Positions 11,954-22,187 are shown, counted from the first letter of the stretch. The stretch: DNA of 64,000 nucleotides from Pluralibacter gergoviae ATCC 33028 = NBRC 105706 (GCF_001598855.1 NZ_BCZS01000018.1:31872-95871), one strand, 5' to 3'. Notes: generated by a model from the letters alone, not told the origin. Program-made: numbers and translations.

Positions 11954-12880
11954 ATGACTGAACACTCAATAAGCCGCTCTCAGGCCTGGCTGGAAAGCCT
12001 GCGTCCCAAAACATTACCGCTGGCCTTTTCTGCGATTATCGTCGGCATTGCGCTGGCCTGGTGGCAGGGCCACTTCGATCCGCTGGTCGCCGCGCTGGCG
12101 CTGGTGACCGCCGGGCTGCTGCAGATCCTCTCCAATCTGGCCAATGACTACGGCGATGCGGTGAAGGGCAGCGATAAGCCGGACCGCCTCGGCCCGCTGC
12201 GCGGGATGCAGAAGGGCGTCATCACCCAGGCAGAAATGAAGCGGGCGCTGATGATAACCGTGGGCCTTATCTGCGTTTCCGGCCTGGCACTGCTGCTGGT
12301 GGCGTATCAGAGCGTGGAGGATTTTATCGGCTTTCTGGTGCTCGGCCTGCTCGCCATTGTGGCCGCCATTACCTACACCGTCGGCACGCGCCCCTACGGC
12401 TATATCGGGCTGGGCGATATTTCGGTGCTGGTGTTCTTTGGCTGGCTGAGCGTGATCGGCAGCTGGTATCTGCAGGCGCACACTGTGGAAGCGATTATGT
12501 TTCTGCCCGCCACCGCCTGCGGCCTGCTGGCCACCGCGGTGCTGAATATAAATAATCTGCGCGATATCAACAGCGATCGCGAGAACGGAAAAAACACCCT
12601 CGCCGTGCGTCTCGGCCCGATTAACGCCCGCCGCTACCACGCCTGTCTGCTGATGGGCACCCTGGTGTGCCTGGCCCTGTTCAATCTCATCGCCGTGCAC
12701 ACGCCGTGGGGCTGGCTGTTCCTGCTGGCAACGCCGCTGCTCGTTAAGCAGGCGCGATTTGTTATCCGCCACCCGGATCCGGCCGATATGCGTCCGATGC
12801 TGGAGCGCACGGTCAAAGCAGCGCTTTTGACTAACCTGCTGTTTGTCATCGGCATTGTGCTCAGCCACGCGCTGGCTTAA
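11954..12880 (+). CDS. menA: 1,4-dihydroxy-2-naphthoate octaprenyltransferase
   Basis: Integral membrane UbiA-family prenyltransferase that attaches the polyprenyl tail to DHNA in menaquinone synthesis, needed for anaerobic respiration. ATG at 11954 (MTEHSISRSQAWLESLRPKT) gives 308 residues, as in E. coli. The aspartate-rich substrate motifs NDYGDAVKGSD and DINSDRENGK and about eight hydrophobic helices are visible. Confidence 0.97.
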   Translation: MTEHSISRSQAWLESLRPKTLPLAFSAIIVGIALAWWQGHFDPLVAALALVTAGLLQILSNLANDYGDAVKGSDKPDRLGPLRGMQKGVITQAEMKRALMITVGLICVSGLALLLVAYQSVEDFIGFLVLGLLAIVAAITYTVGTRPYGYIGLGDISVLVFFGWLSVIGSWYLQAHTVEAIMFLPATACGLLATAVLNINNLRDINSDRENGKNTLAVRLGPINARRYHACLLMGTLVCLALFNLIAVHTPWGWLFLLATPLLVKQARFVIRHPDPADMRPMLERTVKAALLTNLLFVIGIVLSHALA

Positions 12881-12889
12881 CTGACAAAT

Positions 12890-12906
12890 ATCAATTAACA
12901 ATTGAT
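12890..12906. promoter_or_regulatory. Perfect 17-bp palindrome upstream of rraA
   Basis: ATCAATT-AAC-AATTGAT lies 66-82 bp before the rraA start in an A/T-rich gap between menA and rraA. Its shape fits a dimeric regulator site or an mRNA hairpin; I cannot name a regulator. Confidence 0.35.
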
Positions 12907-12971
12907 GATTTTGCCAACAATGCGTTTCACACGATATACTGAAACAACTCGCGGCAACAGAAGTTAACCCT

Positions 12972-13457
12972 ATGAAATACGATACATCCGAGCTTTGCGA
13001 CATCTACCAGGAAGATGTCAATGTCGTTGAACCGCTGTTCTCCAACTTTGGCGGACGGTCGTCGTTTGGTGGACAGATCATTACGGTGAAGTGTTTCGAG
13101 GACAACGGGCTACTGTACGATATGCTCGAAGAGAACGGCCGTGGCCGCATTCTGCTGGTCGACGGCGGCGGCTCTGTGCGCCGGGCGCTGATTGACGCCG
13201 ATCTCGGCAAGCTGGCGGTGCAGAACGAATGGGAAGGGATCGTGGTCTACGGCGCGGTGCGCCAGGTGGACGATCTTGAAGAGCTTGACCTGGGGATCCA
13301 GGCGCTGGCGGCCATTCCGGTGGGAGCCGCGGGCGAAGGCATCGGCGAGAGCGATGTGCGCGTTAACTTCGGCGGCGTCACCTTCTTCTCCGGCGATCAT
13401 CTGTATGCCGACAATACCGGCATTATCCTCTCGGAAGACGCGCTCGATATCGAATAA
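12972..13457 (+). CDS. rraA: Ribonuclease E activity regulator A
   Basis: Trimeric protein that binds the C-terminal half of RNase E and lowers its activity on many mRNAs. 161 residues, identical to the E. coli length, starting [21 protein letters not shown]. Convergent with pfkA with only 49 bp between the stops; in E. coli zapB and the glp genes follow instead. Confidence 0.96.
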   Translation: MKYDTSELCDIYQEDVNVVEPLFSNFGGRSSFGGQIITVKCFEDNGLLYDMLEENGRGRILLVDGGGSVRRALIDADLGKLAVQNEWEGIVVYGAVRQVDDLEELDLGIQALAAIPVGAAGEGIGESDVRVNFGGVTFFSGDHLYADNTGIILSEDALDIE

Positions 13458-13470
13458 ACGGCTTTCATGT

Positions 13471-13506
13471 GAAAAGGGCCTTCTCAGTGAGAAGGCCCTT
13501 TTTGTT
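13471..13506. terminator. Bidirectional terminator between rraA and pfkA
   Basis: Ten-bp perfect stem (gggccttctc at 13475-13484 with gagaaggccc at 13488-13497) flanked by A- and T-tracts, placed between convergent stops. Confidence 0.9.
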
Positions 13507-14469
13507 TTAGTAGAGCTTTTTCGCGCAGTCCATCATGTCGGTTCTGAACGGACGCTTCATGTTTTCAATGGCGTCGATGATGTCGTGATGCACCAGCTTC
13601 TCGTTCTGAATGCCGACGCAGCGGCCGCCGTAGCCTTCCAGCAGCAGTTCAATGGCGTAAGCGCCCATGCGCGAAGCCAGAATACGGTCATAAGGTACCG
13701 GCGAGCCGCCGCGCTGAATATGGCCGAGGACGGTAGCGCGGGTTTCGCGGCCGGTCTCTTTCTCGATGTAGTGCGCCAGTTCGTCCACGTCGCACATGTG
13801 CTCGGTGATCGCCACAATAGCGTGTTTCTTCCCTTTCGCGATGCCGGCTTTGATTTCAGAGACCAGATCGTCGCGGCTGAACTCGACTTCCGGTACCACC
13901 ACGAACTCGCAGCCGCCAGCGATGGCCGCCGCCAGGGTCAGGTCGCCGCAGTAGCGGCCCATCACTTCAACGATGGAGATACGCTGGTGCGAGGAGGAGG
14001 TGTCGCGCAGTCGGTCGATCGCCTCTACGACGGTGCCCAGCGCGGTGAAGAAGCCGATGGTATAGTCGGTGCCTTTGATGTCGTTATCAATGGTACCCGG
14101 CAGGCCGATGCAGGGAAAACCCATCTCGGTCAGGCGCTTGGCGCCCATATAGGAACCGTCGCCGCCGATGACCACCAGCGCATCCAGGCCGCGACGCTTC
14201 ATGTTTTCGATAGCCACGGCGCGGGTGTGCTCTTCGCGGAATTCCGGGAAGCGCGCGGAGCCGAGGAAGGTACCGCCGCGATTAATCATGTCAGACACGC
14301 TGTAGCGATCGAGCTGAACCATGCGATCTTCGTACAGACCGAGGTAACCATCATAGATACCAAATACCTCAAGTCCTTCCGTCAGCGCTGCGCGCACTAC
14401 GCCGCGGATGGCAGCGTTCATGCCTGGCGCATCACCGCCGCTTGTCAACACACCGATTTTCTTAATCAT
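13507..14469 (-). CDS. pfkA: 6-phosphofructokinase I
   Basis: Main ATP-dependent phosphofructokinase of glycolysis, allosterically controlled by ADP/GDP and PEP. 320 residues, the family length. ATP-binding GGDAPGMN near residue 11, and the catalytic [11 protein letters not shown] loop near residue 125. A Cra operator lies about 110 bp upstream. Confidence 0.98.
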   Translation of the reverse strand: MIKKIGVLTSGGDAPGMNAAIRGVVRAALTEGLEVFGIYDGYLGLYEDRMVQLDRYSVSDMINRGGTFLGSARFPEFREEHTRAVAIENMKRRGLDALVVIGGDGSYMGAKRLTEMGFPCIGLPGTIDNDIKGTDYTIGFFTALGTVVEAIDRLRDTSSSHQRISIVEVMGRYCGDLTLAAAIAGGCEFVVVPEVEFSRDDLVSEIKAGIAKGKKHAIVAITEHMCDVDELAHYIEKETGRETRATVLGHIQRGGSPVPYDRILASRMGAYAIELLLEGYGGRCVGIQNEKLVHHDIIDAIENMKRPFRTDMMDCAKKLY

Positions 14470-14576
14470 GACTACCTCTGAACTTAGGAATACTCAAATT
14501 ATTCTGTTGCCCGAAGCACTACTACCCTCACCAGGGGCGACCCACTATGAGAAATAGTATATCAAGCGCTCCGTGC

Positions 14577-14588
14577 TGAATTGATTCA
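14577..14588. promoter_or_regulatory. Cra (FruR) operator of pfkA
   Basis: TGAATTGATTCA differs by one base from the Cra consensus TGAATCGATTCA and sits upstream of pfkA, where Cra represses transcription in E. coli. Confidence 0.75.
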
Positions 14589-14642
14589 GGTCACGCCAAC
14601 TGGCGGTAATTCATACAAAAAAAGTCGACACAGCCCACACTT

Positions 14643-15557
14643 TTACAACGAATCTCTTACAACCGGGCCTTCGCGCCGTTCGGAAGGCACAACCGAACAG
14701 GGGTCCTGATGAATAATGACATCGGAGCCGGGAAAGCGCGCCAATATCGCCTGCTCGACCTCTTCTGCAACCCGATGGGCCTCAACCAGCGGCAGATTAT
14801 CTTCCATTTCCAAATGAATCTGAATAAAGCGGGTCGGCCCTGACTGCCGCGTACGAAGGTCGTGCGCACCGCTCACGCCCGGCCAGGCGGTGACGATATC
14901 GCTGATTTCCTGACGCTCTTCGTCAGGCAGCGCGCGATCCAAAAGGGACTGTACGGCCTCGTAGCCCATTTGCAGAGCGCTGTATAGAATATAGACGCCA
15001 ATCCCCAATGCAAACAGCGCATCGGCGCGGTGCCAGCCGTACCACGATAGCGCCAGCGCAATTAATATCGCGCCATTCATCATAACATCAGACTGATAGT
15101 GCAGCATGTCGGCACGTACCGCCTGGCTGCGCGTCTTACGCACGACCCAGCGCTGAAAAGTCACCAGAACCAGGGTGCTGACCAGCGCAATCACCGTCAC
15201 CAGCATCCCAATGCCCGGCTGATTCATCGGCTGCGGGTTGACCAGGTGCTGCAGGCCGGTCAGGAACAGAAACAGCGCTGAGCCGGAGATAAACATGCTC
15301 TGCGCCAGCGCCGCCAGCGACTCCGCCTTACCGTGGCCGAAGGTGTGCTCATCATCGGCGGGCTGCAGCGAGTAGCGCACCACCAGCAGATTGGTCAGCG
15401 AGGCGGCAATATCCACCAGAGAATCCACCAGCGCCGCCAGAATACTGACCGAGCCGGTGTACCACCAGGCGACAATTTTTATCAGCAGCAGGACAGAGGC
15501 CATCGCCGTTGCCGCCACCGCTGCCCGGCTGACGAGGCGGCCGTAGGATTGATCCAT
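14643..15557 (-). CDS. fieF: Cation-efflux pump FieF (YiiP), Fe2+/Zn2+ exporter
   Basis: Cation diffusion facilitator that exchanges Zn2+, Fe2+ or Cd2+ for protons at the inner membrane. 304 residues (E. coli 300) with six helices; metal site A residues are seen in LVDSLVDI (helix 2) and [10 protein letters not shown] (helix 5), followed by the cytoplasmic ferredoxin-like domain with its His/Asp pairs. Same strand as cpxP and pfkA. Confidence 0.96.
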   Translation of the reverse strand: MDQSYGRLVSRAAVAATAMASVLLLIKIVAWWYTGSVSILAALVDSLVDIAASLTNLLVVRYSLQPADDEHTFGHGKAESLAALAQSMFISGSALFLFLTGLQHLVNPQPMNQPGIGMLVTVIALVSTLVLVTFQRWVVRKTRSQAVRADMLHYQSDVMMNGAILIALALSWYGWHRADALFALGIGVYILYSALQMGYEAVQSLLDRALPDEERQEISDIVTAWPGVSGAHDLRTRQSGPTRFIQIHLEMEDNLPLVEAHRVAEEVEQAILARFPGSDVIIHQDPCSVVPSERREGPVVRDSL

Positions 15558-15627
15558 AAATACTCCAGATGTTTACTGGGGGGTATTATAGCGGAATGTG
15601 ACCGCGGGCTAAGGACGAAAAAAGGAC

Positions 15628-15684
15628 AAAAAAAACCCCTCATCATGAGGGGGAAGACAGGGATGGTGTCTATGGCAAGGAAAA
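15628..15684 (-). ncRNA. cpxQ: CpxQ sRNA, 3'UTR fragment of cpxP mRNA
   Basis: The minus strand after the cpxP stop reads TTTTCCTTGCCATAGACACC at its 5' end, then a C-rich stem with loop and eight U residues, nearly identical to the known 58-nt CpxQ of E. coli and Salmonella. CpxQ is released from cpxP mRNA by RNase E and with Hfq represses envelope proteins. Here about 57 nt; its hairpin also ends the cpxP transcript. The 5' end is set by similarity. Confidence 0.88.
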
Positions 15685-15693
15685 CAGGGTTCG

Positions 15694-16194
15694 TTACTGG
15701 TGACTTCGGTTACTGCTGTACAGCATGGGCATAGCCCCTTGTTGCATCCGGGCAACCTCCCGCAGCTGATCCATGCGCTGCTGGTGTTTCTGGTTTAAAA
15801 CCGCCTGCTGCTCCGGCGTTAGCAGGTGATACATTTGGTTGCGTACTTTTGCCATTTCAACCTGGCGAGCAACCTGCTCCTGCGCCATTTTCTCGGCCTG
15901 GGCGCGGACGGCGGTTTCATCAAATTTTTCGGCAGTGACAAGCTTATGCATTGTCTCTATTTCGCTAACATTAACAGGCGGCTGCTTGCGCATGGCCTGC
16001 TGCATAAGATCGCGCATCTGTTGTCGCTGATGCTCGGTTAAACTTATGCCGTCGAACATGTGACCCTGACTGCTGGTTTGCGCGACCCCCTCATTGGGGT
16101 GCCAGTTAACGCTGTTGACGACTTCAGCGGCCTGGCTATGAGCACTTAGCGCCAGCGTTGAGGCCATGACGGCAGCGAAAACATTGCGCATCAC
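15694..16194 (-). CDS. cpxP: Periplasmic inhibitor and adaptor of the Cpx response
   Basis: Spy/CpxP-family periplasmic chaperone that damps CpxA and delivers misfolded pilins to DegP. 166 residues, E. coli length. A signal peptide ends around residue 21-22 (SHSQA). The two signature LTxxQ motifs are LTEHQ and LTPEQ. Divergent from cpxR, with a CpxR box between them, and strongly Cpx-induced. Confidence 0.95.
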   Translation of the reverse strand: MMRNVFAAVMASTLALSAHSQAAEVVNSVNWHPNEGVAQTSSQGHMFDGISLTEHQRQQMRDLMQQAMRKQPPVNVSEIETMHKLVTAEKFDETAVRAQAEKMAQEQVARQVEMAKVRNQMYHLLTPEQQAVLNQKHQQRMDQLREVARMQQGAMPMLYSSNRSHQ

Positions 16195-16270
16195 TTGCTC
16201 CCAAATATTTTGTTTCGCGATTCAACGAGAGACAGTCTACGATTCAGGCTGAAAACATGCGTCAGGGGGT

Positions 16271-16285
16271 GTAAAACAACGTAAA
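16271..16285. promoter_or_regulatory. CpxR box between cpxP and cpxRA
   Basis: GTAAA-acaac-GTAAA is a perfect match to the CpxR consensus GTAAA-N5-GTAAA, in the divergent cpxP/cpxR promoter region (16195-16340). Confidence 0.9.
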
Positions 16286-16340
16286 GTCATGGATTAGCAA
16301 GCCTTGATGACGTAATTTCTGCCTCGGAGGTATTTAAACA

Positions 16341-17039
16341 ATGAATAAAATCCTGTTAGTTGATGATGACCGGGAGCTCACCTCCCTATTAAAGGAGCTG
16401 CTCGACATGGAAGGCTTCAACGTGCTGGTTGCCCACGATGGGGAACAGGCGCTGGCCCTCCTGGATGACAGCATCGACCTGCTTTTGCTCGACGTGATGA
16501 TGCCGAAGAAAAACGGCATTGATACCCTTAAAGAGCTACGCCAGACGCACCAGACACCGGTTATTATGCTGACGGCCCGCGGCAGCGAGCTGGACCGCGT
16601 GCTCGGCCTTGAGTTGGGCGCCGATGACTATTTGCCCAAGCCGTTTAACGATCGCGAGCTGGTGGCCCGTATTCGCGCGATTCTGCGCCGCTCCCATTGG
16701 AGCGAGCAGCAGCAGACCACGGAAACCGGCTCACCCACGCTGGAAGTGGACGCCCTGAGCCTCAATCCCGGCCGTCAGGAGGCCAGCTTCGACGGCGTAG
16801 CCCTCGAACTGACCGGCACCGAATTCACGCTGCTGTACCTGCTGGCGCAGCATCTGGGTCAGGTGGTCTCTCGCGAACATCTGAGTCAGGAGGTGCTCGG
16901 CAAGCGCTTAACGCCGTTTGACCGCGCTATCGACATGCATATTTCTAACCTGCGCCGCAAGCTGCCGGAGCGCCAGGACGGCCATCCGTGGTTTAAAACC
17001 CTGCGCGGCCGCGGTTACCTGATGGTCTCCGCTTCATGA
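16341..17039 (+). CDS. cpxR: Envelope stress response regulator
   Basis: OmpR-family transcription factor. 232 residues; receiver domain with the phosphorylated Asp51 in LLLLDVMMPK, then a winged-helix DNA-binding domain from about residue 130. Overlaps cpxA by four bases (ATGA), indicating translational coupling. Good ribosome site CGGAGG upstream. Confidence 0.98.
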   Translation: MNKILLVDDDRELTSLLKELLDMEGFNVLVAHDGEQALALLDDSIDLLLLDVMMPKKNGIDTLKELRQTHQTPVIMLTARGSELDRVLGLELGADDYLPKPFNDRELVARIRAILRRSHWSEQQQTTETGSPTLEVDALSLNPGRQEASFDGVALELTGTEFTLLYLLAQHLGQVVSREHLSQEVLGKRLTPFDRAIDMHISNLRRKLPERQDGHPWFKTLRGRGYLMVSAS

Positions 17040-18409
17040 TAGGAAGCTTGACCGCTCGCATCTTTGCTATTTTCTGGTTAACCCTGGCGCTGGTGCTGAT
17101 GCTGGTGCTGATGTTACCCAAGCTCGACTCCCGCCAGATGACTGAGCTGCTCGATAGCGAGCAGCGTCAGGGTCTGATGATCGAGCAGCATGTCGAGGCG
17201 GAGCTGGCAAACGATCCGCCCAATGATTTGATGTGGTGGCGCCGCCTGTTTCGCGCCATCGATAAGTGGGCGCCGCCCGGCCAGCGTCTTTTACTGGTCA
17301 CCAGCGAAGGCCGCGTGATCGGCGCAGAACGCAGCGAAATGCAGATCATTCGTAACTTTATCGGCCAGTCCGATAATTCAGACCATCCGCAGAAAAAGCG
17401 CTACGGCCGCCTTGAAATGGTCGGTCCTTTCATGGTCAGGGACGGCGAAGATAACTATCAGCTCTACCTGATCCGCCCGGCCAGCACGTCGCAGTCCGAC
17501 TTTATCAACCTGCTGTTTGACCGCCCGCTGCTGCTGCTGATCGTCACCATGCTGGTCAGCGCGCCGCTGCTGCTGTGGCTGGCCTGGAGCCTCGCCAAAC
17601 CGGCGCGCAAGCTGAAAAACGCCGCGGATGAGGTGGCCCAGGGCAACCTGCGCCAGCATCCGGAGCTGGAGGCCGGTCCGCAGGAATTTCTCGCCGCCGG
17701 CGCCAGCTTTAACCAGATGGTGACCGCCCTGGAGCGGATGATGACCGCCAACCAGCGGCTGCTGTCCGACATCTCCCACGAGCTGCGCACGCCGCTGACG
17801 CGCCTGCAGCTGGGGACCGCCCTTCTGCGCCGCCGCACCGGCGAGAGCAAAGAGCTTTCGCGCATCGAAACCGAGGCCCAGCGTCTGGACAGCATGATCA
17901 ACGACCTGCTGGTGATGTCGCGCAACCAGGCAAAAAACGCGCTGGTGAGCGAAACCATGAAGGCCAACCAGCTGTGGAGCGAGGTGCTGGACAACGCCGC
18001 CTTCGAGGCGGAGCAGGTCGGTAAATCCTTTACCGTTGCCTATCCGCCGGGACCATGGCCGCTGTACGGCAACCCGAGCGCGCTGGAGAGCGCGTTTGAG
18101 AACATCGTTCGCAACGCCCTGCGCTATTCGCACACCAAAATCGAAGTCAGCTTCTCGGTGGATAAGGACGGCATCACCATTCACGTGGATGATGACGGCC
18201 CGGGCGTCAGTCCGGCAGACCGGGAGCAGATCTTCCGCCCGTTCTACCGCACCGACGAGGCGCGGGATCGCGAATCCGGCGGTACCGGCCTGGGGCTGGC
18301 GATCGTGGAGACCGCCATTCAGCAGCACCGGGGCTGGGTCAAAGCCGACGACAGCCCGCTCGGCGGCCTGCGCCTGACCCTGTGGCTGCCGCTTTACAAG
18401 CGCGACTAG
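17036..18409 (+). CDS. cpxA: Envelope stress sensor histidine kinase
   Basis: Inner-membrane kinase/phosphatase of CpxR. 457 residues: first membrane helix about 8-28, periplasmic sensor domain to about 163, second helix about 164-184, HAMP, phospho-acceptor His248 in SDISHELRTPL, and an HATPase domain with ENIVRNALRYS and GTGLGLAIVE. Convergent with yiiM after 12 bp. Confidence 0.98.
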   Translation: MIGSLTARIFAIFWLTLALVLMLVLMLPKLDSRQMTELLDSEQRQGLMIEQHVEAELANDPPNDLMWWRRLFRAIDKWAPPGQRLLLVTSEGRVIGAERSEMQIIRNFIGQSDNSDHPQKKRYGRLEMVGPFMVRDGEDNYQLYLIRPASTSQSDFINLLFDRPLLLLIVTMLVSAPLLLWLAWSLAKPARKLKNAADEVAQGNLRQHPELEAGPQEFLAAGASFNQMVTALERMMTANQRLLSDISHELRTPLTRLQLGTALLRRRTGESKELSRIETEAQRLDSMINDLLVMSRNQAKNALVSETMKANQLWSEVLDNAAFEAEQVGKSFTVAYPPGPWPLYGNPSALESAFENIVRNALRYSHTKIEVSFSVDKDGITIHVDDDGPGVSPADREQIFRPFYRTDEARDRESGGTGLGLAIVETAIQQHRGWVKADDSPLGGLRLTLWLPLYKRD

Positions 18410-18421
18410 CGTCTCCGGCGG

Positions 18422-19096
18422 CTATTTGCCCCACAGCCGCCGGGCGTTATCTTCGATTTCACCGCTGAGACGCCGCTTCTGCATGGTGCGCGTCCAGCTC
18501 ACCGACAGCCCTGCCGCAGAGAGCAGGCGGTGATACTGTTCGTCGTCAAACGGCATGTGCCAGGCGATGGCCGCCGCGTCGCGCACGCTGACGTCGCTAA
18601 GACGCGAGGCCAGCGTCAGCGGCTGGTCCGGCGAGACGCTGCCGCCGGCGATGACCCGGTACAGCCAGCCGACCCGGCCGCTCGCCTGCATCAGCGCGGA
18701 GAGATCGCCGATGCTGAAGTGGTAATTGAGCTTGAAGCACGGAGAGCGCGGCTGGGTCACCTGGATCAGCGCCTCGCCCCAGCGGAAGATATCGCCGATA
18801 AAGACGTTCTCTTCCGTCAGCCCGGCGGTTGAAAGGTTTTCACCAAACGCGGGCGCGCAGAACAGCCCGGCCTGCTCGGGGAACTCCCGCCGCCAGTGGT
18901 CGTAGTGCTCGCGCGGGTAGTGGCACAGGGCGCGATCCGGGCCGCCGTGCCAGCTTTTCTCCGCCTGCTCGTCGCCCTCCAGCCCTCTCTCCGTCAGCGC
19001 CAGCTCGCCGTCAACCTGGCGCTTGGCAATCGCGCTGGGCCTGCTGCCTTCGTACTCTTCAATACGTCCTGTAAATACGTCAACCGGATAGTGCAT
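18422..19096 (-). CDS. yiiM: MOSC-domain protein, 6-N-hydroxylaminopurine resistance family
   Basis: 224 residues, same as E. coli YiiM, a molybdenum-cofactor sulfurase C-terminal-like protein linked to reduction of N-hydroxylated base analogues. MOSC core with the Cys-containing QPRSPCFKLNYHF segment near residue 125, and a C-terminal 3-alpha domain. Between it and sodA, E. coli K-12 has kdgT; here 225 bp hold only promoter sequence and the sodA terminator. Confidence 0.93.
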   Translation of the reverse strand: MHYPVDVFTGRIEEYEGSRPSAIAKRQVDGELALTERGLEGDEQAEKSWHGGPDRALCHYPREHYDHWRREFPEQAGLFCAPAFGENLSTAGLTEENVFIGDIFRWGEALIQVTQPRSPCFKLNYHFSIGDLSALMQASGRVGWLYRVIAGGSVSPDQPLTLASRLSDVSVRDAAAIAWHMPFDDEQYHRLLSAAGLSVSWTRTMQKRRLSGEIEDNARRLWGK

Positions 19097-19267
19097 GTTT
19101 CGCTCCTGACCTCATCACCATTGCGGCTATTTTTGCACGTAAGCTGCGCAAATTGCGACAGGCATAGATCCGCAGGCCGCGGATCCATCCTATCCATTAA
19201 CAATGGTTGAACCGGAATATCGCACAGGAGCGCTCTGCCGGCGGCGCAGGTGCAGCATGTCGACGAT

Positions 19268-19298
19268 AAAAAAAACCCCGCTCGATGTGAGCGGGGCT
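19268..19298 (-). terminator. Rho-independent terminator of sodA
   Basis: Stem ccccgctc/gagcgggg followed on the minus strand by eight U residues, 24 bp after the sodA stop. Confidence 0.88.
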
Positions 19299-19321
19299 GG
19301 TCGCTGCGTCAACGCGCAGAC

Positions 19322-19942
19322 TTATTTTTTAGCGGCGAAACGCGCTGCGGCTTCGTCCCAGTTGACCACGTTCCAGAACTCTTTGATGTAGTCCGGGCGG
19401 CGGTTCTGGAATTTCAGGTAGTAGGCGTGCTCCCACACGTCCAGGCCCAGAATCGGGTAGCCGGAGGTGCCGGAAATCGCTTCACCCATCAGCGGGGAGT
19501 CCTGGTTAGCGGTGGAAACGACGGCCAGTTTGCCGTCTTTCAGCACCAGCCACGCCCAGCCGGAGCCAAAGCGGGAGGCAGCGGCTTTCTCAAACTCTTC
19601 TTTGAATTTGTCAACGGAGCCGAAAGTGCTTTCGATGGCCGCTTTCAGGTCGCCCTGCAGGGTGGTGCCTTTTTTCAGACCTTTCCAGAACATGCTGTGG
19701 TTAGCATGACCGCCGCCGTTGTTGCGCAGGGCAGTTTTCTTGTCAGCAGGCACCTGATCCAGTTTGGTAATCAGCTCTTCAACGGGCAGATTAGCGAACT
19801 CCGGCAGGTTTTCCAGCGCTGCGTTAGCGTTGTTGACGTAGGTCTGGTGGTGTTTGGTGTGATGGATTTCCATCGTCTGCTTGTCAAAGTGCGGCTCAAG
19901 GGCATCATACGCGTACGGCAGGGATGGCAGTGTATAACTCAT
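19322..19942 (-). CDS. sodA: Manganese superoxide dismutase
   Basis: Cytoplasmic Mn enzyme converting superoxide to peroxide and oxygen. The ATG at 19942 ([20 protein letters not shown]) gives 206 residues as in E. coli. Metal ligands are His27 (MEIHHTK), the His of NHSMFWK, and Asp/His of [11 protein letters not shown] Fur box lies in its promoter. Confidence 0.98.
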   Translation of the reverse strand: MSYTLPSLPYAYDALEPHFDKQTMEIHHTKHHQTYVNNANAALENLPEFANLPVEELITKLDQVPADKKTALRNNGGGHANHSMFWKGLKKGTTLQGDLKAAIESTFGSVDKFKEEFEKAAASRFGSGWAWLVLKDGKLAVVSTANQDSPLMGEAISGTSGYPILGLDVWEHAYYLKFQNRRPDYIKEFWNVVNWDEAAARFAAKK

Positions 19943-20018
19943 ATTCATCTCCATTTATTATCGGGCGGCAGAAGTGTGAACGCCGCGTAAGCAGTCAGAT
20001 CATTATAGTTAATTAAAT

Positions 20019-20037
20019 GATATTGAAAATGATTATC
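20019..20037. promoter_or_regulatory. Fur box in the sodA promoter region
   Basis: The 19-mer matches the Fur consensus GATAATGATAATCATTATC at 16 positions. It lies 77-95 bp before the sodA start, in line with known iron/Fur repression of sodA. The remaining sodA-rhaT gap (to 20231) holds the divergent rhaT promoter; I see no gene in it. Confidence 0.75.
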
Positions 20038-20231
20038 AATGCCGCACTTTTTATGTGGTTAAGCGTTAAGGTTTTGTCGCTGTTTTTGTGAGCCCGCTCA
20101 GGACGAACACGCGCTTTTTGCCAGCCCGGCCGGATATGCGGCAACAGGCTCAAGGTTAATCAACTGGCCAATTTTTACACTCACTGTGTCCGATGAAACA
20201 TTCGTCGACGTAACACGCTGAGGATAAAAGC

Positions 20232-21266
20232 ATGAGTCACGCGATTACGATGGGTATTTTTTGGCATTTGATCGGCGCCGCCAGCGCCGCCTGTTTCTAT
20301 GCCCCTTTTAAAAAGGTCAGGAACTGGTCCTGGGAGACCATGTGGTCGATAGGCGGCATCGTCTCCTGGATTATCCTTCCCTGGGCCATCAGCGCCCTGC
20401 TGCTGCCCGACGTCTGGGCCTACTACAGCTCCTTTAGTGCTTCTACGCTGCTGCCGGTGTTTCTGTTTGGCGCAATGTGGGGCATCGGCAACATTAACTA
20501 CGGGCTGACCATGCGCTACCTCGGCATGTCGATGGGCATCGGTATCGCCATCGGTATCACCCTGATTGTCGGCACGCTCATGACGCCCATCCTCAACGGC
20601 GACTTCCACGTCCTGGTCGGTACGCCGGGCGGGCGAATGACGCTGCTGGGCGTACTGGTTGCGGTGATCGGCGTCGGCATCGTGACCCGCGCCGGACAGC
20701 TGAAAGAGCGCAAAATGGGCATCAAAGCCGAAGAGTTCAACCTCAGGAAAGGCCTGATGCTGGCGGTGATGTGCGGCATCTTCTCCGCCGGGATGTCCTT
20801 TGCCATGAACGCCGCTAAACCGATGCACGAAGCGGCCGCCGCGCTGGGCGTTGATTCGCTGTACGTGGCGCTGCCGAGCTATGTGGTGATTATGGGCGGC
20901 GGCGCGCTGGTCAACCTCGGCTTCTGCTTCATTCGCCTGGCCACCAAATCGAATCTGTCGATCAAGGCCGACTTCGCCCAGGCGAAGCCGCTGCTTATTG
21001 CCAACGTGCTGCTTTCGGCGCTCGGCGGCCTGATGTGGTATCTGCAGTTCTTCTTCTACGCCTGGGGCCACGCGCGCATTCCGGCGCAGTACGACTACAT
21101 GAGCTGGATGCTGCACATGAGCTTCTACGTGCTGTGCGGCGGTCTGGTGGGCCTGATCCTGAAAGAGTGGAACAATGCGGGCCGCCGTCCGGTCGGCGTA
21201 CTGAGTCTCGGCTGCGTGGTGATTATTATTGCCGCCAATATCGTGGGCATGGGCATGGCCAGCTGA
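20232..21266 (+). CDS. rhaT: L-rhamnose:H+ symporter
   Basis: Inner-membrane transporter of the DMT superfamily with ten helices; imports L-rhamnose. 344 residues, as in E. coli, starting [20 protein letters not shown]. Divergent from sodA; its stop codon directly abuts the stop of rhaR on the other strand. Expected to be activated by RhaS and CRP. Confidence 0.97.
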   Translation: MSHAITMGIFWHLIGAASAACFYAPFKKVRNWSWETMWSIGGIVSWIILPWAISALLLPDVWAYYSSFSASTLLPVFLFGAMWGIGNINYGLTMRYLGMSMGIGIAIGITLIVGTLMTPILNGDFHVLVGTPGGRMTLLGVLVAVIGVGIVTRAGQLKERKMGIKAEEFNLRKGLMLAVMCGIFSAGMSFAMNAAKPMHEAAAALGVDSLYVALPSYVVIMGGGALVNLGFCFIRLATKSNLSIKADFAQAKPLLIANVLLSALGGLMWYLQFFFYAWGHARIPAQYDYMSWMLHMSFYVLCGGLVGLILKEWNNAGRRPVGVLSLGCVVIIIAANIVGMGMAS

Positions 21267-22115
21267 TTACGCGGTATTCCGATGATGATGACGCCACTGT
21301 CCCGGCGTCATCCCCACTTCCCGATTAAACACCACCGAAAAGTAGTTACTGTCCTCAAAGCCGCAGCGCATCGCCACTTCACCGATCATCAGCTCCGTAT
21401 GCCGCAGCAGGTACTGGGCGTGACACACCCGCAGCTGGCGCAGATAGTGGTTGATGCTCATCCCCGTCTGCGTGCGGAACTGCTGGCGCAGCGCCCGCTC
21501 GCTGCACGCCTGTTCAGCGCAAAACGCCTCCAGCGCAAACGGGTGATTGATGCTGCCCGCCAGCGCCGTCAGCAGCTTATCCAGCAGGGCTTCGCTGGCG
21601 GTCGCCGCCTGATTATCCGTGGCGTAGCGGTGGCGGCGCAGCGTCAGCACCAGCTGGGCAAAAATCAGCTCCGCCATCTGCGCAGAGCAGGGCAAGTCGC
21701 GGCAGCTCTCCTGCTCAAGCTGGGCTATCGCCTGCCTGGCGGGCGCCATACCGGAGCTGCCGATACGCCAGTGCGGCACGCGGGGAGCGCTCCCCAGACC
21801 CGGAATGTGCTCAGCCCAGTCCACATTGAGCGTCAGCCGCTCCGGACAATAGATAATATTCTGCAGAACCAGATCGTTAACGGAGGCGTAGGAGTGCTTA
21901 TCTTCGGCGCAAATGTAGAACAGATCGCCGCGGGTAATGCGGTACGGGCGGTCGTTGAGAATGTGCAGGCCGTTGCCGCGCCACACCAGCACCAGCTCGC
22001 AAAATTCGTGGGTATGCTCGGCAAACGCGTCCTGCGGATAGCGATCGGCTACCGCCACCGCCTGCCGGGGTGAGGTAAAAAATTCGCTTTTACGGAGAAT
22101 GCGCGGAGCCGTCAC
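21267..22115 (-). CDS. rhaR: AraC-family activator of rhaSR
   Basis: Binds L-rhamnose through its cupin-like N-terminal domain and activates rhaSR. 282 residues from a GTG start ([13 protein letters not shown]), same length as E. coli RhaR. C-terminal two helix-turn-helix motifs include [21 protein letters not shown] and [14 protein letters not shown]. Follows rhaS by 72 bp on the same strand. Confidence 0.96.
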   Translation of the reverse strand: MTAPRILRKSEFFTSPRQAVAVADRYPQDAFAEHTHEFCELVLVWRGNGLHILNDRPYRITRGDLFYICAEDKHSYASVNDLVLQNIIYCPERLTLNVDWAEHIPGLGSAPRVPHWRIGSSGMAPARQAIAQLEQESCRDLPCSAQMAELIFAQLVLTLRRHRYATDNQAATASEALLDKLLTALAGSINHPFALEAFCAEQACSERALRQQFRTQTGMSINHYLRQLRVCHAQYLLRHTELMIGEVAMRCGFEDSNYFSVVFNREVGMTPGQWRHHHRNTA

Positions 22116-22187
22116 CAGAGACCTCGGATCACAAATAGCCGCTCATTATTCACGTTTACCGCCGGGCAAACGGTGATGAAATTCTCG

